64,000 bases of DNA from Planctomycetota bacterium (GTDB taxonomy: Bacteria; Planctomycetota; B15-G4; SIAN01): NCBI GenBank assembly GCA_028289345.1, contig JANQQL010000033.1, positions 1,116,001 through 1,180,000 of the forward strand. Direction: 5' to 3'. The notes under the pieces were generated by a model that did no database searches, was not told the DNA's origin, and saw only the letters and a list, made by a program, of their open reading frames with translations. Positions 26,663-35,102 of this stretch are shown here, one piece after another. Within the stretch, counting starts at the first letter, position 1, and the number at the start of each line of letters is the position of its first letter. The translations under genes were made by a program, and so were the position numbers.

Positions 26663-28153
26663 TCAGCTACCCGAGTCGGGTCGACGACGGCGCCGACGAC
26701 GGCTGCCGTCTCCGCCACGCGAGGATGGAGAAGAAGGAGACGATCCCGAAGAGGAGTCGGGCTTTTGGCGTGGCCGACGACGACGGCTTCCCGCCTCTCC
26801 ATCGCCGCTCTTCTTGCGGCCCCCGGAGGAGCCTTCGCCCCGATTGGTTTTCGAGTCACTCGGTCGCCGGCGCGACTTGGAGCCACTCGGTCGCTTGTTG
26901 CCTTTGCTGCGCTCCGACGGCGAATCCCCGGAACCACGCCGTTCCTCTCTCGACCCGCGGCCGCGTCCCCCTCGCGAGCGACTGGTCGACTCCTCGCCAT
27001 CGGGCGTCTTCTCGCGTCCCCGTTCGCGGCGCGGGCCGCGTTTGCGATCTCGTTCTCCACGAGGACCTCGAGACGCGGAACGGGACGACTTGCGTCCGCG
27101 CTCTTGTTCGTCCGCGGACTTTGGAGTTGCTTCCGCCGAAGGGGTTTCCTTGGTTGCTTCGGGAGCGGGCGTTGCATCCTCGGGCACCGTCGAGGGAATC
27201 GGCGGGGCCGAAGCGCGAGGGACCTTGAGCGGCGTGACTCGTTTTCGTGCCGGCGTCGCGGGCGCACGACGAGCGCCGGCCGGAGCCACCGGCTTCTCCC
27301 CGGGTCGGGGTGGCTTCAAGCCGGTTTCCAGGCATTCGGAGACGTGCACCAGTTCGCGCTTGCCATCCAGATCGACCACCATCTTCTGCAACAACAAATC
27401 GATGCTCAGGACCTTTGCGACCCCTGCTTCGAGCAGGACCCAGCTGTTCTTCCTCGGCAAGGTCTTCTGCAGCTCGACGTACACTTCGTCTTCGTAGCGC
27501 AAGCAACACTTGAGCTTGCCGCACTGCCCCGAGATCTTGGTGGGATCGAGGGTTTTCTTCTGCTGCTTGGCCATGCGCATCGAGACTGGCTGCAAATCGT
27601 GAAGGAACGTGCGACAGCACAGCTCTCGTCCGCAGGTCGCCACATCCCCGACAAGTCGAGCCTCGTCCCGGGCCCCCACTTGCTTCAGCTCGATGCGGGT
27701 GCTGAATTCCTTGGCCAGATCGCGAACCAGCTCGCGGAAGTCGATGCGATTCTCGGCGGTGAAGTGAATGATCAGTTTCTCGCGACCGAGCAAGTACTCG
27801 GCATCCGCCACCTGCATGTCGAGTCCCAGGTCCCTCGCTCGGCGGCGCGCAAACATGACTTCCGAGCGCGTCCCACTTTTGACCAATTCTTGGAATGAGT
27901 CACGGTCAGCGTCCGAAGCACGTCTCAAGACCACGCCCTGGGATGAGGCACAGGAACCACAAGCTCCGCTTCCGCATCCGGCCTTCCCCGGGTCGCCATC
28001 GCCGACCGGATGAGCCAGGACGGTGCCGAGCTCTTGGCCTCTCGGGGAGCGCACGATGCACCAGTCGCCCGGGACCAGGGACTCTTCGGTTTCGACGGAG
28101 AACAATCCCCGCAAGCGCATGTGGCCGTAACGAATCGTCGTGAAGCGGGTCAT
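26663..28153 (-). CDS. ricT: PSP1-domain protein, RicT/YaaT-like, with long basic C-terminal tail
   Basis: A 496-residue protein. Residues 1-270 are a PSP1 domain: MTRFTTIRYGHMRLRG, GDWCIVRSPRGQELGTVL, VADAEYLLGREKLIIHFTAE, RELVRDLAKEFSTRIEL and the Cys-rich segment with TCGRELCC, FLHDLQPVSMRMAK, SGQCGKLKCCLRYE. An extra Cys cluster (CGSGACGSC) lies near residue 60. The homologue RicT (YaaT) of Bacillus acts in a RicAFT iron-sulfur complex tied to RNase Y. The last roughly 220 residues are disordered, rich in Arg, Ser, Gly and Lys, and look RNA-binding. It is coupled to holB by an ATGA overlap, a common gene pair. Confidence 0.88.
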   Translation of the reverse strand: MTRFTTIRYGHMRLRGLFSVETEESLVPGDWCIVRSPRGQELGTVLAHPVGDGDPGKAGCGSGACGSCASSQGVVLRRASDADRDSFQELVKSGTRSEVMFARRRARDLGLDMQVADAEYLLGREKLIIHFTAENRIDFRELVRDLAKEFSTRIELKQVGARDEARLVGDVATCGRELCCRTFLHDLQPVSMRMAKQQKKTLDPTKISGQCGKLKCCLRYEDEVYVELQKTLPRKNSWVLLEAGVAKVLSIDLLLQKMVVDLDGKRELVHVSECLETGLKPPRPGEKPVAPAGARRAPATPARKRVTPLKVPRASAPPIPSTVPEDATPAPEATKETPSAEATPKSADEQERGRKSSRSASRGPRGERDRKRGPRRERGREKTPDGEESTSRSRGGRGRGSREERRGSGDSPSERSKGNKRPSGSKSRRRPSDSKTNRGEGSSGGRKKSGDGEAGSRRRRPRQKPDSSSGSSPSSPSSRGGDGSRRRRRRRPDSGS

Positions 28154-29190
28154 GGAACCTCGAATCCGGCCAGAAGGGAAAGAGACCGTTCCGGAGGGAA
28201 AAGAACCGTGGTGAGCGCCGCGGCCGGGTCGACACTCCCGTCGATCCAGCGTCGTGCCTCGGCAAGCCGCCGCAGCAGACCCGCAGGATCTGCCCAGGGC
28301 GCCTGGCCAGCAAGCTCGGTCAGCGGTTCCTTCCAGTCCTCATTGTCGATGTTAGGGTCCCCCGGAACCGCTCTCAAGATTGCCAGATCGCGGGCCAGGG
28401 AACTCAACACCTGGAGAATCCAGCGAGCTCGCTCGCGCAGTACCTCACGTTCGGGCTTGGCAGGGAGCCCTTTGCGAAGCACCAGATTCCAGCGCGAGGC
28501 GTCTTGGGGACCCCGCGGAGACTGAAGGACCCAGAGAACGCCGCGACGCAGCTCCTCCGCACCTTCTTCGCAAAGCCGCGCAAGGAGTCCGGGACACCCT
28601 TGGGCCAGGGCCCACGGAACTCTTGGTTGGAGTCCGAGACGCTCGGCAACCTGCTGGAGTTCCTCCGTGTTCAGCGGCCCCAGGGTCAGCGTTTGGCAGC
28701 GGGAGCGAATGGTCGGCAACAGGGCATCGATGCGGGAGGTGGTGAGCAGCAGCACGTTGCCCGGGGGTGGCTCCTCGAGGGTCTTGAGAAACGCATCCTG
28801 AGCCCCTGGACTCAGTTGGTCCGCTTGCTCCACCGAGGTCACTCGTCCGCGTGCATGAGCAGCCCGAATGGAAAGGGTCTGTTCCAGAGAACGCACTTGG
28901 TCGATGCCGATCGTGGACTTGCCTTCGGCCGCATGAACGCGGTGCCAGCCCACCTGGTGGTCGCGCTCCAGGGCCTCGCAGCTGGCACACGCTCCGCACC
29001 CACTTCGCGACTCGCAGAAGAATGCCGCCACGACCGCACGGACGAGGGTCCGCTTGCCGACGCCGCGCGGCCCAGCAATCAGCAATCCGTGGGGCAGCCG
29101 GTCCTCTCGGATCATGCGGCCCAGCCACTCCCGGGCGGCTTCGTGCCCGATCAGTGAATCGAGCCCCTGAACGCGGTTGACTTCATTCAT
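28150..29190 (-). CDS. holB: DNA polymerase III delta-prime subunit
   Basis: A 346-residue clamp-loader AAA+ protein. It has LIGHEAAREWLGRMIREDRL, PHGLLIAGPRGVGKRTLV (Walker A region), a four-Cys zinc module (CESRSGCGACASC), HRVHAAEGKSTIGIDQVRSL, the sensor/Walker B region VEQADQLSPGAQDAFLKTLE and the TIRSRCQTLTLGPL motif. The Walker A Gly-Lys-Arg-Thr is a minor variant. It loads the sliding clamp with gamma/tau and delta subunits. Its 3' end overlaps the RicT-like gene by 4 bases; the 5' side faces the divergent transketolase-like gene across about 160 bases. Confidence 0.9.
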   Translation of the reverse strand: MNEVNRVQGLDSLIGHEAAREWLGRMIREDRLPHGLLIAGPRGVGKRTLVRAVVAAFFCESRSGCGACASCEALERDHQVGWHRVHAAEGKSTIGIDQVRSLEQTLSIRAAHARGRVTSVEQADQLSPGAQDAFLKTLEEPPPGNVLLLTTSRIDALLPTIRSRCQTLTLGPLNTEELQQVAERLGLQPRVPWALAQGCPGLLARLCEEGAEELRRGVLWVLQSPRGPQDASRWNLVLRKGLPAKPEREVLRERARWILQVLSSLARDLAILRAVPGDPNIDNEDWKEPLTELAGQAPWADPAGLLRRLAEARRWIDGSVDPAAALTTVLFPPERSLSLLAGFEVP

Positions 29191-29351
29191 GATTGCCGGG
29201 CGACAGTAGCCCGGGGACGCCCAAAGCTCGCGGCGAAAACCGGGAAGGAGGAATCCTCCGGCGCCGCGCAGAGAGCGCCGTACAATGCCCGGTCCGCGCG
29301 CGGCCTGTCGGCTGCCGGATGACGACCTCTTCCGCTCACGAGACCTGGACC

Positions 29352-31721
29352 ATGACTGAGAATCCCGCTGTCGCCTCGACTCCGCGAAGCTTCTCCCCGG
29401 CTGATTCGTTCGAACCCGTGATTCCCCATTACGAGGTCATCGGGGACACCATCGATCAGATGATCGACCTGATGCTCAACCACCGACAGAGCGGGCACCC
29501 AGGAGGAAGCCGATCCAAGGTGCACCTTTTGGTCACCACCCTGCTGTCGGGGGCCATGCGTTGGGATATTCGTCACCCGGAGAAAGCGTTCGGCGACCGT
29601 TTCGTGCTGGTGGCTGGGCACTGCACCCCGCTGATTTACGCCACCCTGGCAGTGTTCAATGAAGCGCTGCGCTACCGCCACGAAAAAACCGGCGACGCCC
29701 GTTTCGCCCATCCCTTGGGACGCGAGTTCACCTTGCTTCCCGAAGATCTCTTGGACCTGAGGCGCAACGGTGGGTTGTCCGGCCACGCGGAAATGGAAGG
29801 CAAGACCCTGTTCTTCAAGTTCAACACAGGTCCGTCGGGTCATGGCTCGCCGGCCGCGGCCGGAGAGGCCGTGGCGCTCAAGCTCGGAGGTGCGGACCAA
29901 GTTCGAGTCTTCGCCATGGAGGGCGAGGGCGGCATGACCGCCGGCGCCATTCATGAAACCAAAAACTCCTCCTGGGGACTCGGACTGGGCAACTTGGTCT
30001 ACCTGGTGGACTGGAATGACCATGGCATCGACCCCCACTCCGTGTCCACCGTGGTGAACGGCAACCCGGAAAGCTGGTTCCAACCGTACGGGTGGAACGT
30101 GGCCGGAACTCGCCGCGGCGAAGAGTACGCGCCGATTCTCCAGTCCTTCGAACAGTTGTTCGCCAACGGGGACACGAACACGCCGAACGTGATCTGGGTG
30201 AAGACTCGCAAAGGACGCGGCTACCAGGTCTACGACGCCGCCTCTCACGGGGTCCCCCACAAGAAAAACCACGGGCTGTTTTGGACGACCAAGCGCGAGT
30301 TCGCGGAACGCTATGGCATCGAGTTTGAAGGGATGGACCAGTCGGCGCCGGACGACGCCGAGGCCTTCCGCAAGCAAACGGGGAACAACATCCAGCGCGC
30401 CCTCGATGTCATGCGCGAGAAGAAACCCGAGGTGCTCGAGTTTTTGTCGGATCGCCTGGTGGAACTTGGCGACTCGGTTCCCGAGACCGTGCCCGGGATT
30501 CGGGTTCCCGCCGACGTCGACCCGGCGCGAGATCCCCGCGTCACTCAAGTCGACCAGTTGCCGGACGATCTGTTCGCGGCCCCCGGAACCAAGGCCCCGA
30601 ACCGCGCCGGTTTTTCCAAGTTCGCGGCCTATGTGAACACTGTCGCTCATGAAACCGCCGGGCGTCCATTGTTCATCGCCCTCTCCGCCGACTTGGCCAA
30701 CTCGACCAACATCTCCGGCTTTGCGAAGGGTCATGGCGACTTCGATGGGTTCGGCTGGTATGACCGCAACCACAACACCACCGGCAGTCTCTTGCCCCAA
30801 GAGATCACCGAATTCACCAACGCCGGGATCTCGGTCGGCATGGCCTGCGTCAACTTCTCGCCTCGGCCGTTCGAGGACTTCCGCGGCTTCTTCGGCACTT
30901 GCTCGACCTATGGCTCGTTCAGCTATCTGAAGTATGGACTGATGCGCTTGTTCAGTCAGGTCGCCCAGGACAGCCAGATCAAAGTCGGCCGGGTGCTTTG
31001 GGTCGCGGGGCACTCCGGCCCGGAAACCGCCGAAGACTCTCGCACTCACTTTGGCATCTTCGCTCCTGGCGTCACCCAGTTGTTCCCCGACGGGCACGTG
31101 ATCAACCTGCATCCGTGGGAGCACAACGAAGTGGCGCCGTGCCTGGCCGCGGCGATGGCCACCGACGTGCCGATCATCGCGCTGCACCTGACTCGCCCTG
31201 GCGTCGAGATTCCGGACCGCGCCGCCCTCGGCATGGACGACTTCCGTCAGGCAGCCAAGGGGCTTTACGTGATGAAGCCGTTCGACCCCTCCGCGCCGGA
31301 GGCGGGCACCGTGATTTGTCAAGGCACCAGCGTCGTCGACTCGATGGTCAAGCTGCTTCCCGAACTGAAGACCAAGGGACCGAACGTGCGCGTGCTCGTT
31401 GCCACCAGCCACGAACTGTTCCGCATGCAGTCCAAGGAGTACCAAGAGCAGCTCCTGCCTTGGAACTGGTGGCAGGACTCGACGGTCATCTCTTCCAGTG
31501 GACGCCAGTTGATGTCGCGCTGGATTCCCAACAAGGTGGCCGAGGAGTACGCCATCACTCCCGACTGGGACAACCGCTGGCGGACCGGCGGCTCGGTGGA
31601 TGAGATCGTCGCCGAGTCTCACTTGGATCCGGCCTCCCTGCGCGAGGGGATCGCCCGCTTTGCGAACGAGCGTGACCAGCGCTTGAGCCGCATCAAGATG
31701 GCCCACGGCGCCGGCCAATGA
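29352..31721 (+). CDS. Transketolase-like thiamine-diphosphate enzyme
   Basis: A 789-residue TPP-dependent enzyme, longer than ordinary transketolase (about 660). I start it at MTENPAVASTPRS; an in-frame ATG 33 bases earlier is also possible. Visible are MLNHRQSGHPGGSRSKVHL, GHCTPLIYATLAVFNEALRY, GLSGHAEMEGKTLFFKFNTG, SGHGSPAAAGEAVALKLGG and the cofactor segment AMEGEGGMTAGAIHETKNSS followed by LVYLVDWNDHGID. The cofactor segment has Glu where GDG is usual. The C-terminal half carries FGIFAPGVTQLFPDGHVINL and HLTRPGVEIPD. It belongs to the transketolase/PDH-E1 superfamily, but the substrate is uncertain. It is coupled to the VPS10-like gene by an ATGA overlap. Confidence 0.82.
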   Translation: MTENPAVASTPRSFSPADSFEPVIPHYEVIGDTIDQMIDLMLNHRQSGHPGGSRSKVHLLVTTLLSGAMRWDIRHPEKAFGDRFVLVAGHCTPLIYATLAVFNEALRYRHEKTGDARFAHPLGREFTLLPEDLLDLRRNGGLSGHAEMEGKTLFFKFNTGPSGHGSPAAAGEAVALKLGGADQVRVFAMEGEGGMTAGAIHETKNSSWGLGLGNLVYLVDWNDHGIDPHSVSTVVNGNPESWFQPYGWNVAGTRRGEEYAPILQSFEQLFANGDTNTPNVIWVKTRKGRGYQVYDAASHGVPHKKNHGLFWTTKREFAERYGIEFEGMDQSAPDDAEAFRKQTGNNIQRALDVMREKKPEVLEFLSDRLVELGDSVPETVPGIRVPADVDPARDPRVTQVDQLPDDLFAAPGTKAPNRAGFSKFAAYVNTVAHETAGRPLFIALSADLANSTNISGFAKGHGDFDGFGWYDRNHNTTGSLLPQEITEFTNAGISVGMACVNFSPRPFEDFRGFFGTCSTYGSFSYLKYGLMRLFSQVAQDSQIKVGRVLWVAGHSGPETAEDSRTHFGIFAPGVTQLFPDGHVINLHPWEHNEVAPCLAAAMATDVPIIALHLTRPGVEIPDRAALGMDDFRQAAKGLYVMKPFDPSAPEAGTVICQGTSVVDSMVKLLPELKTKGPNVRVLVATSHELFRMQSKEYQEQLLPWNWWQDSTVISSSGRQLMSRWIPNKVAEEYAITPDWDNRWRTGGSVDEIVAESHLDPASLREGIARFANERDQRLSRIKMAHGAGQ

Positions 31722-34700
31722 GTCGCGCGAGTTCGGGGATCCGAGGGACCAGCATCGCGAGCGCGCTGCTGGCCGGCTTCGTTTTCACTGGCGCCGGAGT
31801 CAGCCAAGACATCGACCAGGCACAGTTCAAAAACTGGCACTGGCGAGAGATCGGTCCTTACCGCGGGGGCCGCTCGGCGGCGGTGACCGGACTCGCCAAC
31901 GACCGTGACACCTACTACTTCGGTGCTGCGGGCGGCGGTGTCTGGAAGACCACGGATGCCGGCGGGACCTGGGAGAACGTCTCGGATGGGTTCTTCGGTG
32001 GCTCGATCGGGGCGGTGACCGTGTCCGAGTGGGATCCCAACGTCGTCTACGCCGGCGGTGGGGAGAAAACGGTCCGCGGCAACGTGTCCCACGGCGATGG
32101 CGTTTGGAAGTCGGTCGACGCCGGCAAGACGTGGAAGCACGTGGGACTGGAGGATTCCCGCCGCATCCCGAGATTGCGCATCCATCCGAAGAACCCAGAT
32201 CTCGTGTACGCCGCGGTCTTGGGTCACCTGTTCGGCCCCAACGAGCAGCGCGGCATCTATCGCTCCACCGATGGCGGTGAGTCCTGGGAGCGCATCCTGT
32301 TCGTGAACTCTGAAGTCGGCGCCGTCGACTTGGTTTTGGACCTGACCAATCCGCGCATTCTCTATGCCAGTTTCTGGAGAGTGCAACGCACGCCCTACCG
32401 TTTGGAAAGTGGTGGCGAGGGATCGGGGCTTTACCGGTCCGTGGATGGCGGGGACACCTGGGATCCTCTTCACCACAACGAGGGCTTTCCGACCGCCCCG
32501 CTGGGAATCATCGGCATCACGGTCTCCCCCACCAATCCGGACAACCTCTACGCCATGATCGAATCCGACCGCGGCGGGGTGTATCGATCCCGAGATGCGG
32601 GGGAGACGTGGACCCGGACCAACGAAGATCGCGAGTTGCGTCAACGCGCCTGGTACTACAGTCGAATCTATGCAGATCCCGCGGACGAAGAATCGCTGTA
32701 CGTCTTGAATGTCCAGTTCCACCGTTCAAGAGACGGTGGCAAGTCGTTCACCAAGATCGGCACGCCTCACTCGGACAATCACGACTTGTGGATCGATCCG
32801 GCCGACCCACGTCGCATGATCGAAGGCAACGACGGCGGCGCCAACATCAGTTTCGATGGAGGCAAGACCTGGACCCGGCAAGACAATCAGCCCACGGCCC
32901 AGATGTACCGCGTCTCCACCGACAACGACTTCCCCTACCGATTGCTGGGTGGTCAGCAAGACAACTCGGCGATTCGCCTCCGCAGCCGGTCCTTGCAATC
33001 GCCGGCCATCGGTGTGCGAGACTGGGAGCCAACCGCGGGCGGCGAAAGCGGTCACGTGGTCGCCAAACCCGACGACCCGGACGTGGTGTTCGGAGGCTCC
33101 TATGGTGGATACCTGACGATGAAGAACCACCGGACGGGGGAGCGCCGGGCGGTCAACGTGTGGCCAGACAACCCCATGGGCTGGGGAGCCGCGGATCTGA
33201 AGTACCGCTTCCAGTGGAACTTCCCGCTGTTCTTTTCTCCCCACGATGCGGACGTGCTTTACGCCGCGGCGAATGTGTTGTTCCGCTCCGACGACTTGGG
33301 TGCAAGCTGGCAGGCAATCAGCCCCGACTTGACCCGCAACGACAAGTCGACCCAAGGGTCATCGGGCGGACCGATCACCCAAGACAACACCAGCGTGGAG
33401 TACTACGGGACGATCTTCGCCGCTCTGGAGTCACCTCATGAGCCGGGAGTTCTGTGGACGGGCTCGGACGACGGTCGCCTCCACCTTTCCCGTGATCACG
33501 GAAAAAGCTGGACGGACGTGACTCCTCCGGACTTGCCGGAATGGTCTCAAATCAACGGCATGAGCGCCCATCCGACCAACCCGGACGGCGTGTATTTCGC
33601 GGCGACTCGCTACAAGCTCGACGATTTTCAGCCGCTCCTGTATCGAACCAGTGATTGCGGGAAGACTTGGACCAAGATCACCTCAGGAATCGCGAAGGAG
33701 CATTTCACCCGGGCGCTGGTTGCCGACCCGGAACGCGCGGGCCTCCTCTATGCCGGGACCGAGCGAGGAGTGTACGTCTCGTTCAACGACGGGAACCGCT
33801 GGCAGCCGTGGCAGCTCGACCTCCCCATCGTCCCCATCACCGACCTCGCGGTGAAGAACGGTGACCTGGTCGCCGCGACCCAAGGACGCGGGTACTGGAT
33901 CCTGGACGACCTGGGCCCCCTTCGCCAGTGGTCCGAGTCGCTCGCCAAGCAGCCTCGACTCTTTCAGCCGCGAGTCACCGCTCGGGTTCCCGGAGGCCAC
34001 ACGGACGAACCGGGGCATCGCGGCGAGAATCCTCGAGAAGGTGTCTTCCTTTCCTATTGGCTGCCGGAAGCCGTGGATGCGACGCAACCACTGCAGCTGC
34101 GCGTCCTGCAAGCGAACGGAACCGAGATCCTCACGTTCACCCGAAAACCCGAGACCCAAGACTCTGACAACGAGAAGGGCCAAGACTCGCACTCGGAAGA
34201 CGACGACGCCCACGCGGTCTTGTCTCCGGAGGAAGGCTTTCACCGGCTGTCCTGGGATCTTCGCTACCCACCCCCGGACGACTTCGACGGAATGGTCGTT
34301 TGGAATCGCGTCCGCCGAGGAGTCCTCGCGCCTCCGGGGAATTACCAAGGCGAGCTCGTGGTCGGGGACCAGCGCGTCTCCGTCGAGTTCGAAGTGACCT
34401 TGGATCCTCGCACTTCCGTATCTCGTGAAGAAGCCCATGCACAATTCCACTTCGCTCGAGAGGTTCATGCGAAGCTCTCCGAAACCCACCGGGCGATCGG
34501 AGAAATCCGCAAGGTGCGACCGGCGCTGCAAGCAATGGCGGAGCGCTTCGACGAAGGAACCCCCCTTCGTGCCGAGATCGACGCGGCGCTCGAAACGTTG
34601 ACCGGCATCGAAGAAACGCTGTACCAAACCAAGAACCAAAGTCCCCAGGACCCATTGAACTTCCCGATTCGATTGAACGACAAGCTCGCCGGATTGCTGA

Positions 34701-34918
34701 CTCTCGTGTCTCACGGCGACCACGAACCCACTCGCCAGGCCCAGGAAGTTCGCCAACTGCTGGTCGAGGCCATCGACGGCCAACTCCAGCAGCTCCGGCA
34801 CTTGCGAGAAGAGACGCTCCCGGCCTTGAATGCGTCCATCCACGCGGCGGAGAAACCCGCCATCGAGTGGCCAAAAAGCGAACCGGCGGCGACGGGAAAC
34901 CGACCGGCGAAGAATTGA
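31718..34918 (+). CDS. Secreted VPS10/sortilin-like beta-propeller protein (BNR repeats)
   Basis: A 1066-residue secreted protein. A signal peptide (GTSIASALLAGFVFTGAGVS) is followed by many propeller blades with the BNR/Asp-box pattern S-x-D-x-G-x-x-W: KTTDAGGTWENVSDG, KSVDAGKTWKHVG, RSTDGGESWERILF, RSRDAGETWTRTNEDR and RTSDCGKTWTKIT. After residue 700 a non-propeller region with a Glu/Asp-rich loop and a helical end (HAKLSETHRAIGEIRKVRPA) follows. This layout is typical of large planctomycete proteins annotated as VPS10-domain or glycosyl-hydrolase-like; no catalytic residues are evident. It overlaps the transketolase-like gene by 4 bases. Confidence 0.88.
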   Translation: MSRASSGIRGTSIASALLAGFVFTGAGVSQDIDQAQFKNWHWREIGPYRGGRSAAVTGLANDRDTYYFGAAGGGVWKTTDAGGTWENVSDGFFGGSIGAVTVSEWDPNVVYAGGGEKTVRGNVSHGDGVWKSVDAGKTWKHVGLEDSRRIPRLRIHPKNPDLVYAAVLGHLFGPNEQRGIYRSTDGGESWERILFVNSEVGAVDLVLDLTNPRILYASFWRVQRTPYRLESGGEGSGLYRSVDGGDTWDPLHHNEGFPTAPLGIIGITVSPTNPDNLYAMIESDRGGVYRSRDAGETWTRTNEDRELRQRAWYYSRIYADPADEESLYVLNVQFHRSRDGGKSFTKIGTPHSDNHDLWIDPADPRRMIEGNDGGANISFDGGKTWTRQDNQPTAQMYRVSTDNDFPYRLLGGQQDNSAIRLRSRSLQSPAIGVRDWEPTAGGESGHVVAKPDDPDVVFGGSYGGYLTMKNHRTGERRAVNVWPDNPMGWGAADLKYRFQWNFPLFFSPHDADVLYAAANVLFRSDDLGASWQAISPDLTRNDKSTQGSSGGPITQDNTSVEYYGTIFAALESPHEPGVLWTGSDDGRLHLSRDHGKSWTDVTPPDLPEWSQINGMSAHPTNPDGVYFAATRYKLDDFQPLLYRTSDCGKTWTKITSGIAKEHFTRALVADPERAGLLYAGTERGVYVSFNDGNRWQPWQLDLPIVPITDLAVKNGDLVAATQGRGYWILDDLGPLRQWSESLAKQPRLFQPRVTARVPGGHTDEPGHRGENPREGVFLSYWLPEAVDATQPLQLRVLQANGTEILTFTRKPETQDSDNEKGQDSHSEDDDAHAVLSPEEGFHRLSWDLRYPPPDDFDGMVVWNRVRRGVLAPPGNYQGELVVGDQRVSVEFEVTLDPRTSVSREEAHAQFHFAREVHAKLSETHRAIGEIRKVRPALQAMAERFDEGTPLRAEIDAALETLTGIEETLYQTKNQSPQDPLNFPIRLNDKLAGLLTLVSHGDHEPTRQAQEVRQLLVEAIDGQLQQLRHLREETLPALNASIHAAEKPAIEWPKSEPAATGNRPAKN

Positions 34919-35102
34919 CCCGATCGCTCGGGCCCCAGGGAGACGGGTCGGTTTCGCCTCGGGGTGAGCCCCGCTTTGTCGCTCGACAAGAACCCAGCCA
35001 TCGAGTCGGGCGCGACGACCTCATGAAAAAAGCGGGCTAACAGAATGGGTTGTTGGGCATGGATCCCCAGGAGGGAGGATCGTCCGGGGACGAACAAGAG
35101 TC
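34919..35102. other. Gap with weak hairpin after the VPS10-like gene
   Basis: No gene is evident here. A short hairpin (CGGGG 34960-34964 with CCCCG 34969-34973, loop TGAG, followed by CTTTGTC) may be a weak plus-strand terminator. The rest should hold the promoter of the next gene. Confidence 0.3.

Noticed and set aside
29187..31718. An 843-codon open frame antisense to the transketolase-like gene
   Set aside because: High GC at third positions keeps the antisense frame open; the plus strand shows clear family motifs and the antisense one none.
34137..35024. A minus-strand frame opposite the end of the VPS10-like gene
   Set aside because: Low-complexity Arg/Gly/Ser sequence, no start signal and overlap with a recognisable plus-strand gene.
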